DNA from: Chromera velia
Lineage: Eukaryota; Sar; Chromeraceae
Assembly (NCBI GenBank): GCA_018398765.1
Contig: JAHBMJ010000644.1
Coordinates: forward strand, 1-36,872
Direction: 5' to 3'
Length of the DNA stretch: 36,872 nucleotides
How positions within the stretch are numbered: the stretch's first letter is position 1; each line of letters begins with the position of its first letter. A model generated the notes under the pieces. That model was not told the origin of the DNA, did not search any database, and saw nothing but the letters and a program-made list of their open reading frames with translations. Shown here piece after piece: positions 1 to 9,800 of this stretch. Position numbers and translations under genes: made by a program.

Positions 1-239
1 ACCAAGCCAGACCAACGCGAGACTGATAAAACACAAAGGCACCAACGCGCAGCGGCACCGCGCACCGCGCAGTACGAGCGAGGAATTGAGCGAATTAAAT
101 GCATGGAAAGCGATATACATCTGATTGAATTAAGCCGCACGAAAAGCATGCAGAGAAATGAAACCATAGATGATTGAAGTAGATCATTGATGGAAAGGCG
201 TGAACGTACTTGGACTCTAATGGAACAGACTTACCCATG

Positions 240-1410
240 TAGGAAAGACCTATAAGCCCTAAAGTCTCGTCAATAACTTTTCAACCAAAAAGAAAAAGAA
301 GCTGAAAAAAAAAAAGAAGCTGAAATTACGAGAGTAAAGCCTTCTTATACATGTATCTTTGATATTATATACGATCTATATACTAGACTGTACAAACCAG
401 TATACAAACAGGTTTTTTAATACTATAGAATAAAAAACTGTTAATTATGTTATGGTATTAATTGCTATATGTAGATTGAAAGTGATGTTAGGATTACTAA
501 GTATAGCTGCGTTCACTTTCAATCTGAAAAAATAGATATTCATAACTTTTAAACTAAAAAGAATCAAAAGCTGAAATTAAGACAGTAAAACCTTCTTACA
601 TATACCTTTGATACTAAAAACAGGCTTTTTAATACTATAGAAACAAAAAGTGTTATGTTATAGTAATGTTATTTAGATTGAAAGTCAGGCTCAGGCTAGG
701 ATCATTAGGTATGATAACTTTTGAACCTGGGGGCAATGAACCAAAAAGAAATAGAAGCTGAAATTATAAGAGTAAAGCCTTCTTATACATGTATCTTTAA
801 TACTATATATGACTTATACACTAGACTATACAAACGAGTATACAAACAGGTTTTTTAATACTATAGAATAAAAATTTGTTAATTATGTTATGGTATTAAT
901 TGCTATATATAGATTGAAAGTGATGTTAGGATTACTAAGTATAGGCACTGTATAGCTGTGTTCACTTTCAATCTCAAAAAGCAGATATTCATAACTTTTG
1001 AACCAAAAAGAATAAGAAGCTGAAATTAAGAAAGTAAAACCTTCTTACATATACCTTTGATACTAGAAAGTAAGTAGAAACAGCTAGCTTTTATAATACT
1101 AGAAAAAAAAATGTGTTATGTTATGGTAATGCTATTTATAGATTGACAGTCAGGCTCAGGCTAGGATCACTAGGTATAGCTACGTTCACTTTTTATCTGA
1201 AAAAGTAAATATTCATAACTTTTGAACCAAAAAGAATTAAAAGATGAAATGAAAACAATAAAGCTTTTTTACATACACGTTTAAAACTAAAAACAGGTTT
1301 TTCAGTACTAGAAAAAAATGTGTTATATGTTATGGTATTGCTATATCTAGATTGAACTTAAAAGTGAGGCTAGGATCACTAGGTATAACTACTTTTCGGT
1401 AGGAGTTTCT
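240..1410. repeat. AT-rich tandem array of two alternating units with hairpins
   Basis: Two related AT-rich units alternate. Unit A (about 290-540 and 740-990) runs from 'gaagctgaaatta' through 'cttatacatgtatcttt' to a hairpin. Unit B (about 545-725, 1000-1190 and a diverged copy at 1205-1400) carries 'cttacatatacctttgata' and 'caggctcaggctaggatcac'. In unit A, GATTGAAAGTGA at 474-485 faces TCACTTTCAATC at 513-524, and the same 12-bp arms recur at 912-923 and 962-973. The A+B period is about 450 bp. I see no gene in 1-1430. It could be a satellite or tandem copies of a small mobile element. Confidence 0.7.
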
Positions 1411-1530
1411 CTTGATCGAATCAGAAAGAGTAAGACAGTGACACTGGGGGTGAACAGACGTCCAACCTGTACCTCTCAAAACTCCCAAAACCGCAAGGCC
1501 AACGACTTTCCCTGCAAAACGCCCCCACTG

Positions 1531-1815
1531 CTTGCACCTTTCTTCCTTCCTTCCCTCCTTCCTTCCTTCCTTCCTTCCTTCCTTCCCTCCTTCCTTCCTT
1601 CCTTCCTTCCTTCCCTCCTTCCTTCCTTCCTTCCTTCCTTCCTTCCCTCCTTCCTTCCTTCCCTCCTTCCTTCCTTCCTTCCTTCCTTCCTTCCTTCCCT
1701 CCTTCCTTGCTTCCTTCCTTCCTTCCTTCCTTCCTACCTACCTACCTACCTTCCTTCCCCCCTACCTTCCTTCCTTCCTTCCTACCTACCTTCCTACCTC
1801 CCTTCCTTGGTTGAA
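1531..1815. repeat. (TTCC)n polypyrimidine microsatellite
   Basis: About 285 bp of nearly pure pyrimidine (TTCC/CCTT with scattered CCC and TACC variants). Long 'proteins' of FLPS or LPS repeats in the three frames are artefacts of the repeat. Such a tract can form triplex (H-) DNA. Confidence 0.95.
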
Positions 1816-1897
1816 GAGTCCTGTCTTTCCTTCTGCCTATCTTCCGACTCGGCAAATGCTCCTCACAGAAAAACAACATGAAAAGAGCGAATGTTGA

Positions 1898-2049
1898 ACA
1901 AGAGAGGCAGGCAGGCAGGCAGGTAGGCAGAAGGCAGGCAGGCAGGCAGGCAGGCTGGCCGACTGACAGACAGGCAGACAGATAGACTGAAAGGGAGGAA
2001 GGCAGGCAGGTAGGCAGGTAGGTAGGCAGGTAAACAGAACGACAAACAA

Positions 2050-2081
<32 letters not shown>

Positions 2082-2400
2082 AAAGGCGGAAAGGCGGGAA
2101 GGCAGGGAGGCAGAAACGAAAAAGGCAGAGAGGTAGAGAGGTAGAGAGGCAGGCAGACAGATAGACAGGCAGGAAGGGAGCAGCAGGCAAAAGGCAGATA
2201 GACAGTCTGAGACAAACAGGCAGGTAAACAAACACTTTCAGGTACGCAAGGAGGCAGGCAGGTAGACAGATAGGCCAGCAGCGGCAGGTAAAAGGCAGAA
2301 AGACAGGCAGTTAGGCAGAATGACAGACGATAGCAGAGTGGCCGACACACAGACAGACAGACGGACAGACTATATCGTGCGGACAGACAGACAGACAGAC

Positions 2401-2434
<34 letters not shown>

Positions 2435-2444
2435 TTAGGTGGAT
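1898..2444. repeat. (GGCA)n / (GACA)n / (GATA)n compound microsatellite
   Basis: A purine-rich compound tetranucleotide tract follows the pyrimidine block. GGCA with GGTA variants dominates 1898-2320, and GACA/GATA dominates 2350-2432. Open frames here on the minus strand are Cys/Leu/Pro repeat artefacts. Confidence 0.9.
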
Positions 2445-2619
2445 AAACAAGAAAACACACAGACTGTGTGACAGGCAGACAGGCAGGAACACAGGCGGGG
2501 ACGCGGGGAGGCAGGCGGGCAAAGACAAACATTCTCTAAACAAGAAAACACACAGACTGTGTGACAGGCAGACAGGCAGAAACACAGGCGGGGACGCGGG
2601 GAGGCAGGCGGGCAAAGAC
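2445..2619. repeat. Direct duplication, 82 bp repeated at 93-bp spacing
   Basis: The block from 'aaacaagaaaacacacagac' to 'gcgggcaaagac' occurs at 2445-2526 and again at 2538-2619, with one base difference seen (aggcagga versus aggcagaa). The near identity points to a recent duplication. Positions 2620-2937 hold no feature I can support. Confidence 0.85.
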
Positions 2620-2937
2620 TCTAGAGCCGGACTGGCTCAAGGTTGCACTGTCCAAGTCTATGGGCAGTGGAGAAATCAGTCTCGGTCTGAGACAAGCCGC
2701 TTGTGTCCGGAGGAGGAACCTGACTCGAATAGAGAGCGTGCAGGTACGTTCACGTTTCTACTAGATCGATCATGCATTGAGGCAGAACATGCACACCAAA
2801 GCTGAAAACACGACGGTCTTGTAATTAAGTCTGTATACATGATTATTCTCAGTGTGCATGAAGGTCAGTCAGTCAGCTAGGTGCATGCATGGATCATGCA
2901 GCGGCCCAGCGGCCATGCATGCAGCCCTCATGCAATT

Positions 2938-3386
2938 TAGCTCGCAGTCGGCGGCCAGCCTTCGCGGCCAGCCCTCAATTTAGCTCGGTCGGCGGCCAGC
3001 CTTCGCGGCCAGCCCTCAATTTAGCTCGGTCGGCGGCCAGCCTTCGCGGCCAGCCCTCAATTTAGCTCGGTCGGCGGCCAGCCTTCGCGGCCAGCCCTCA
3101 ATTTAGCTCGGTCGGCGGCCAGCCTTCGCGGCCAGCCCTCAATTTAGCTCGGTCGGCGGCCAGCCTTCGCGGCCAGCCCTCAATTTAGCTCGGTCGGCGG
3201 CCAGCCTTCGCGGCCAGCCCTCAATTTAGCTCGGTCGGCGGCCAGCCTTCGCGGCCAGCCCTCAATTTAGCTCGGTCGGCGGCCAGCCTTCGCGGCCAGC
3301 CCTCAATTTAGCTCGGTCGGCGGCCAGCCTTCGCGGCCAGCCCTCAATTTAGCTCGGTCGGCGGCCAGCCTTCGCGGCCAGCCCTC
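2938..3386. repeat. 41-bp GC-rich minisatellite, about 11 copies
   Basis: The unit contains 'ctcggtcggcggccagcc', then 'ttcgcggccagccctcaatt' and 'tag', for 41 bp. Copies from about 2950 on look identical. Each holds GGCC...GGCC palindromic elements. The array ends in 'gccctcg', one unresolved N at 3387 and a C-run/G-run palindrome (ccccccctgaggggggg), so the assembly may have broken or collapsed here. Confidence 0.9.
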
Positions 3387-3387
3387 G

Positions 3388-4118
3388 NCCCCCCCTGAGG
3401 GGGGGCATGGCAGGGGTGATGGCAGTATAGACGGTCGCCGCGCTCGATCCGGCCCTCGCGCGAGCGCGTTGCTACCTGGCGCGGGCCGGCGAGCTAACCT
3501 TGCGGGGTCCCGGAAAGACTGCATGGATGACCTGCAGTGCTTGAGGGGCACGATTTCTTCTCTTCCTCTTCTTATACTTCGGTTCGATCTCGGTCCGTTG
3601 TATGTTTTGGTATTAATAGTATAATTTAATACTGCTCCGCGAGAACTTACACTTCTCTGTGTACACGGGAATGTCCCAGAAAGGAGTTGAGAAGTACAGC
3701 AAGCAAGCTTTTCGGACCGAACACACGAAAGAGGCTTGGAAGACAACCTGTTCTCTTTTTCTGGCTTTGCTGAAGGTTGGGTCGCGGACCTGGGGTTTTT
3801 GAGGGGTCTGTGGTTTCATTCTTTCTTCCCCTTTCCCTGCGATTCGATTGATTGCATCCCGCCCTTTCTTGCGCCCGCAGTTGTCGGGAGCGGGGGCTCA
3901 TGGCTGTCCCGGAGGGGACGGTCACAGCCGAGGGTGCGTGGGGATCGCAGAGAGGAGTCGAGCCTGCAAGTCCGGGGTACGTCAGCGGGTGTCCTTTGCG
4001 TTGTATGGCTTCCGTGCACGCATTCTACACTGCCATTTCCGCTGGCGTGTCGAGAATCCTTCTGGCTCGAGACCACTCTCTGACCATGTAATTCCGTCTC
4101 GCGTTTACCTACCTGCAG
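3388..4118. other. Unassigned region upstream of the 4119-5747 gene
   Basis: No coding exon here can be fixed. A candidate exon lies at about 3882-3983: acceptor 'gcccgcag' before 'ttgtcgg', and donor GTACGT after 'tccggg'. It contains an ATG at 3900, but in that frame the phase does not match the exon at 4119. The first exon and promoter of the downstream gene probably lie in this stretch. Confidence 0.3.
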
Positions 4119-5747
4119 GTCTCGAGCAGCGTCTGGGTGGGTGTGCTGGCTGCGACGCGAATGTGGGATCGGAGCTGAAGAACATGGTAAGTCGCCCGTC
4201 AATTGTCTCCGCTGGGGTCGTGCGCTCTCGCGTTGCACGCTGTGTTGTTTTCTCCTCTATGCAGCTCTGCGGCGTCTTTGTGCAAGGAGGCGAGCCGTTC
4301 AAGGAGGGTCTGAAGATCGGCATTTCCGCAGGTCGGTTTGTTCGGCAGTCTTCGAGACTCCAAGCGTCCGTTTAGTTGCGTCTGCGATCCGATCCGATAG
4401 ATCCTCTGCATGATGCAGTTCTCACCGTATCTCTCTCGTGGTTGGTTGGTTTTGTTGGTCACTTTCCGTTTTTTTGTGTGTCTCTCCTTTTTCTCTCCCT
4501 GCGGTCTCCGCTCCTTAATTCCGCCTGTATCCCGTACGTCGTTACTGCCTGCCTGCCTGGCTGCGTGGTGCAGAGTGGGCGCTGTCGAACAAGACAAAGA
4601 ACCGGATCGCTCACGCGTATAATGGGAACACACAATCCACCGGAAACAGAGACCTACCAGACTGGGTGACAGAAGACGACGAGGCACAGACTTTCTGGGG
4701 GGACCTGTGTTCCCGGAATGCTCCCGACTGTGTTTTGCATTCCAAGGCGAGTGCGACAGCATGGTTGGAGGGCGACGAGCGGCGTAGGGAAGAGCGGCAG
4801 CAGGAGAGGGAAGAGCGGCAGGAGGAGAGGGAAGAGCGGCAGAAGGAGAGGGAATGGGAAGAGCGGCAGCAGGAGAGGGAATGGGAAGAGCGGCAGAAGG
4901 AGAGGGAAGAGCGGCAGAAGGAGAGGGAAGAGCGGCAGAAGGAGAGGGAATGGGAAGAGCGGCAGAAGGAGAGGGAAGAGCGGCAGAAGGAGAGGGAATT
5001 GGCGCGCCGACCCGCATCTCAGCCTGGTCAGTGAACGCAGCCCCTCATTCCCGAAGCTTACGGCTCTCTGCGTGCATGTTGCCTTCTCAGTAGCGTGTGC
5101 ATTCATTTGCCCTCTTTTGATACTGAGTGATACTGACCGACCGAAGCTCAAGGCTCTTTCTCTGCGTTCGTTCGTGTCGTGATGTGACCCCGAGCTTTCT
5201 CCAGCATTCCTGTGCTCTACAAGAACAGCTGGCTTAGTGGCTGTTTGTCGGGTGTCCTGCTGTGAGGAAGTGCGTGAGCAGGTGTCTGCGTGCGTGGCTG
5301 ACTCCCTCTGTGTTTTCTTTCTCGCGTGGGCTCTCTCTCGCGTGGGCTGTGCATACCATAAGGCAGCGTGCATGCTTTCCGTGAGAGCAGTGCGTGTGTG
5401 CCTACGTCACCATCTCTTCAGATGTATACATCTGTCGTCAACATGTCTTCCGATCTATCGACATTTTCCACCGTCAACACAGGAAGGCGCATTTTTTTTT
5501 CTCGTTTTTTGCGTGTTTCCGTCCTTTCCAAGACATTCCCATACGTTGCCGTGAGACCCCTGTGCCTTTTGTGCTATGGCGCAGTGCAGAGCCCCTTAAA
5601 CCATTCGCCCTTGGAGGCCTTACTGTCGGCGTTTTGGCGCTGGTCGGTCTCGCAGCTTACGAGTGGGCATACGAAGGAGAGAGGATCAAACCCTTCCTCC
5701 TCCTCGTTTTCACATTCTTTACGCTCTGCTGCAACGGCAACCTGTGA
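4119..5747 (+). CDS. Unrecognised multi-exon protein: E/R/Q heptad-repeat helix followed by hydrophobic segments (N-terminus not found)
   Basis: I do not recognise this protein. Four exons join with matching phases: 4119-4186 (donor GTAAGT), 4265-4331 (donor GTCGGT), 4574-5026 (donor GTCAGT) and 5590-5747 (stop TGA). The first two encode a Gly/Cys-containing stretch (LGGCAGC, then LCGVFVQGG). The third starts with WALSNKTKNRIAHAYNGN and an acidic segment, then about 70 residues of EERQKER heptads with EW insertions, predicted to be a long charged helix. The last has a hydrophobic segment (FALGGLTVGVLALVGLAAY) and a second short one before the stop. The start codon is not identified; exon 4119 needs an upstream exon ending in phase 1. 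The 3' end is also uncertain: a different splice could reach the frame that is open to 6009 (CEQYTSGWRKCC). Likely membrane-bound; function unknown. Confidence 0.5.
4789..5000 (+). repeat. 21-bp coding repeat (EERQKER heptads)
   Basis: Purine-rich units 'gaagagcggcagaaggagagg' of 21 bp, some with a 6-bp 'gaatgg' (E-W) insertion. Every unit and insertion is a multiple of three, so the frame of the third exon of the 4119-5747 gene is kept. This argues for translation rather than neutral microsatellite growth. Confidence 0.8.
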
Positions 5748-6009
5748 GCAGTACACGTCTGGCTGGAGAAAGTGTTGCGGTCCCAAACAGCCGGAGGCAA
5801 ACGTCGGAAAGCATTCGCCACCGGACGCTGAGGGAAACCGGGCGCAGCCAGAGCCGGTAGGAAAACCCCAAGAAGGAATAACTGAGGGAACAAATCAGGA
5901 CGCATCGAAAGAGGCGGGGGCAGAGAGAGCTGCAGGTGTTTTTGGTAGTCAATCTCCACATGCTGGTAGAGAAAAACTCGACTCGGAACTACTATTGGCA
6001 CCCCCCTAA

Positions 6010-6543
6010 AGCTACGAAAACACTTTTCCATCCCCTAATTAAATGACCGACAAAATTACAGCAATTGGATCAAATGACCGACAAAGTTACACTGTTACAT
6101 AGATTGGACATCATAACAGAAAAAAAATAATAATAAAGTACTAAAAAAAATATTACATTGAAACTATATAGTGTGACACATGTTAAATTGTGATACAATA
6201 CCCTATACACTAGTACCAATTATGACACAAATAATTGTGTTACAATAGGTATGATAAAATAGTTATAGAGTAAGTTAGGTCACTTATAAATATATATACT
6301 AAGCCTGTAACTAAGGTATGATGAAATTGTCAGACAAAAATTGAAGGGATCCTAGACTTTCAAAGTGATTTGATGTTTTTTGAGTTGTTGAAGTTCATAC
6401 TGTTCTTCTGCATTCACTCACTCATTCACCCATTTATTTATTCACTCACCCCACTTACTCAGCTCATATTGCTATAAGATCAGATCATGTATGAATTAAG
6501 CGTGGAATCTTGACTAGAATCTTGATCTTGGAAAGGCCCGAAA
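6010..6543. other. AT-rich intergenic sequence
   Basis: AT-rich, with no long open frame and no RNA gene I can recognise. It separates the 4119-5747 gene from the inverted-repeat element. Confidence 0.5.
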
Positions 6544-8097
6544 GGTAGTGACCATGTTTGATTTGATTTGATTTGAGGTCGGGCTTAAGCTCAAATCAAA
6601 TATCCAGTCAGGGAGGACCTAGTGTTTAAAGACCTATCAAATACGATCAAATATTTGATCAATATGACTTTCAACCTCAAATATGAAGGTCCCGAAAAAA
6701 CTTTTGCAAGTACCGATCCATCACGCATGCTGATTCAAATGAAAAAACCTAAATCTTGATGGTTTGCTCTCAAAAAAAAAACGTTTTAAGCTGCACTGAA
6801 ATTGACGTTTCACCCCCTTTTACTTCATGCAGAGGCAAACCGATCAGCTGAACGTTTTCCCGAACAGCTGTGTTGACTTTTCTGGTGCTGGAACATCTTT
6901 TACGGCCCCCTTTTTGAGTGTCTGCAAACATTTTACACCCCGTAAAGACATGCCACATAATCCGACAGGGTCGAACAGGAAGAAAGAGACATTTATTTTT
7001 AGAGCCGGATACGCAAAAAAAATATGGTCTGTGCAAAAGGGGGCAAATTTGATTCAGTGTCAGGTGAAAATACAAGAAGCCGAGGGGGAAGGAGAAACTA
7101 TTTGTGGTTGTGAGTATGCAGCAGCGGCAACCCCGAGTGTCGAAAGGCTGCGACCACATTCCCTGTTGGTGTGGAGTAGTTCCAGAAAGGCAAGGGAAAA
7201 GGCAATGGGGGGGCTGCTGACAGTGCTGGAGGGGGGGCCGCTCCTGCAGGGCCCGGCGGGAGGACCAATTTGAAACTAAAGGAGGCGGCCGCAGACGCAA
7301 ATGCTGAGAAGGCTGGGGGGAAACTTCCCCCTCCTGAGAAAGTCATCACTCCGGGTGAGGAAGGCTACCGACCTTTCTATATTCACCTCCAACACAAGGG
7401 GCTTGTTGTCGGCCTTCGCGCGGTATAGAGGGTAGCCGAACTTACTAACTCTGGATGCTTAGCTGCCCAGAAACAGGACGGTTCCAACACTAACAGCAAT
7501 AGCAAACGTGTGCGCGGTTCTCCGTCTCACCCCGTTATCATCTCTCCGCAATCGAATAGAAGCCCAGGAGCACCCACTCCTGGAAAGCTAAAAAGCCAGA
7601 GAAAAAGCTCTCAGCAGCTCTCACCACCGATCAATTCGATTCACATTGAAGAAAGTGATCATGAAAAAGAGGAAAAGGAAGTACCATAAAGCTCAGTGAT
7701 TGTCACCTCAATTTTGGTATGTGCTCCAACTTTATCATATCAACAAAAAGTCATATGCAATTTCAAATCTATGAATTTTACGTTCTTAATCTCTATTAGT
7801 ACTAGAGTGAGTCTCAGTAACTAGTATATATACACTGCCACATACGCATATTTTTTTTATGGAACTAATCAGTTATAATTTTATATATATTTTTTTAAAT
7901 TTTTGAAACACACATCAGAAATGTTCTGATAACTATTGTCATGAGAAAAATGATCAGAGTGATAGTAAGTCAGTGACTCAGTGAGGAACCCTAAGAGGTT
8001 AACCTCAAATCTTACCTCAAATATCAAATATTTAAGGTTGAAGCTCAAATCAAATCAAATCAAATCAAATATAATCAAATCAAACATGGTCACTACC
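6544..8097. mobile_element. 1.55-kb element bounded by 25-bp perfect terminal inverted repeats
   Basis: The left end GGTAGTGACCATGTTTGATT(TGATT) at 6544-6568 is the exact reverse complement of 8073-8097. Both ends continue inward into TTGAT/ATCAA pentamer repeats. GAAA lies immediately outside each end (6540-6543 and 8098-8101), so a 4-bp target duplication is possible (GAAAGG if the ends are drawn 2 bp further in). The interior is AT-rich except for a coding-like block at about 7180-7688. No transposase is visible, so this would be a non-autonomous DNA transposon or large MITE. The termini match no superfamily I can name. Confidence 0.5.
7177..7688 (+). pseudogene. Low-complexity coding remnant inside the inverted-repeat element
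   Basis: One frame is open from about 7177 to 7688 apart from a single TAG at 7424. It reads as a Gly/Ala/Lys-rich start, a folded-looking piece (GYRPFYIHLQHKGLVVGLRA), then a basic Ser/Pro-rich tail (KRVRGSPSHP) and an acidic end before TAA. The architecture is vaguely like the C-terminus of a retroelement gag/ORF1 protein, but I cannot assign it. The TAG could instead lie in a small intron that starts GTATAG, holds TACTAAC and ends in TTAG or CCCAG. Another frame with an ATG at 6827 ends at 7273 and may be an upstream exon or chance. Confidence 0.3.
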
Positions 8098-8290
8098 GAA
8101 AGGGGCGAATTAGGATGAATGCTTTACGCTACTTAAACATATATAGCTAAAAAAATTAAAGATCGAAAATTAAATAAATATATAGTGTATAGAGCTTAGC
8201 AATATACACTCGACCTCAACCACCTATGAGCTCTCTATGTCTGCCCACGACTTTGCCTTTTCCGTTAGGAGCGGCTGATCGTCACTCCTT

Positions 8291-9680
8291 CTATTTGAGT
8301 GCTACCGCTGCCGCTGCCCTTCCTTCAACGCTCACTCTTTGCACCTCTCCCCTGGTGCCCCGCAGGCACCCGCTAGCTGCTTTATGGTGTGCTACCCACA
8401 TTCTTGCCTTTATATAATATGCGCACACCTGCCCATATGTTCTATCCCACTTCAGACTCACAAGATGCGCTACCTTCTTTAAGAACATCTCGGCATCCTT
8501 TTTGAGAGCCCCATCTACACTGCTGACTAGGGGCGTGAAATTATACTCCTTGTCCTGCATACTGTTCCTTTTTCCCCGTGGCTGACCGGATGAGAACTTT
8601 CTGCCAGTCACCCTGTGTATAAGAGGTAGCCTGGGTGCTAGTGGGTAGGCCTGGGTATTAAGTTAAACCACCTTTGTATCTAGGATTGCCTACCTCTGCC
8701 TTGCTTAGAGTCCTCGCATTGAGAAGTCTCCGTAGAGGGCCGGTCGACCCGATACCTCTCCCTCTGCCCTCACTACTGGCTCTTCCCTTCCTACTGCCGA
8801 CGCGAATGCCAGCTCTGCCAGGTCACACCACGCCTGGTTTACCTCGTTACGTCTCCTTCCGACATGTCCCCCTCTCTTGCAATAATTATTGAGGGCGTGC
8901 TGCAGCCCCTAGCTGCTCCCACATCCCTCATAATTCTTCTTGTCTCTCTGCACCTTAAATTGGTAGCGCAGGGTGAGGGCATCTCGGAACTCTTCCGGGC
9001 TGAGGAGCATGACATTGTCGTCCGCTTCTCGCGGGACCACACTGAGCCATCCCGAGTGTCGCTTTGCCTTTACATCTCTGACTGCTCTCCTCTGCTCCCC
9101 CATCACCCCCGGAACTTCCGTTTCTTTCACCCTCTCCCATCTCTCTTTCTCCTCCGCCCTCTTCCTCTGGCTGTGCTCTTTGCGGGCCTCCTTCCTTTCC
9201 TCTCTTTCTTTTTCTTCCTCTACCTCTCTTCCTTCTTGAATGGCCTGTATGAGCTCTCTGGTTGCTGCTTGAAACGTCGCTCTCGCTTCCCCCCCTTCTG
9301 TCTTGGGATTGTCAATCCCCAATGATGATGATGGCATCCCCCCCAGTCTAACTGGCAGTGCACTGACCTCTTGCATCCATTGTTCTGCGGCGGTGGAGGG
9401 GCTGTCATGGAGCCTCTCGAACAGCAAGGCTGGGAGCAGCTTGTCTCAAATGGCTGCCTCGGGGGGATCAAACTGTTCCTCCCTTACCTGTGTAACCCTC
9501 TTCAGGAACCCTCACTCCCGCTGTTATGAGTTGACATACACCATGTACGCTTCCAGGGGTGCATGCACAGCTGCTTTAGCCACTCTCTCCGTTCTCTTTA
9601 CAAACTCTTCCACCTTCTTTCCCACTTACTTCTCTTTCTCCGCTTCATCTTCCACAAATCCTCCTAGGAGTCGTTTGAAG
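8291..9680 (-). pseudogene. Decayed retroelement: region downstream of a reverse transcriptase
   Basis: Reading the minus strand from 9680, one frame gives FKRLLGGFVEDEAEKEK, then AAVHAPLEAYMVYVNS, GFLKRVTQVREE, LPALLFERL, LPVRLGGM and GWLSVVP...LSPEEFRDALTLRY. It is broken by TAA (9626-9628), a second TAA, and two TGA (one where a Trp is expected). After 8909 the match continues in another frame (LQHALNNYCKRGGHVGRRRNEV), then in a third (FTPLVSSVDGALKKDAEMFL ... LRGTR). This order (R..LGG, P..A, Q.EW.FL.RVT, LPVR.GGLG, EFRDAL.LRY, HAL.C..GG...RHNE, SVDG) is the C-terminal part of a reverse-transcriptase polyprotein family I know from algae and invertebrates. The catalytic RT core itself is missing at the 5' side. 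It is non-functional because of stops and frameshifts. Confidence 0.6.
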
Positions 9681-9734
9681 TAGCACGAAGCAAAAGAGAA
9701 CTATATGAGAATTGTACACGCTGTTTGCTTTCAT

Positions 9735-9800
9735 GACCTAGTGGTTAGAATACAACACTAAGAAGCAAAAGGTCATATATTAGGTTCGATTCTCGCTATT
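9735..9800 (+). other. tRNA-like sequence with A- and B-box motifs (possible SINE head)
   Basis: TAGTGGTTAGA at 9739-9749 resembles an internal RNA polymerase III A box, and GGTTCGATTCT at 9783-9793 fits the B box (GGTTCGANTCC). The spacing is that of a tRNA. The acceptor and T stems do not pair well, so this is not a functional tRNA; a tRNA-derived SINE fragment or decayed tRNA fits better. It lies next to the retroelement remnant. Confidence 0.35.

Noticed and set aside
1532-2615. Overlapping long frames rich in FLPS, ACLP or SVCL on both strands
   Set aside because: They are translations of tetranucleotide repeats in every frame, with no unique sequence.
2938-3386. The 41-bp array as a CRISPR-like locus
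   Set aside because: The units are directly tandem with no unique spacers, and the context is eukaryotic.
9735-9800. A functional tRNA gene
   Set aside because: The internal promoter boxes fit, but the acceptor and T stems do not pair.
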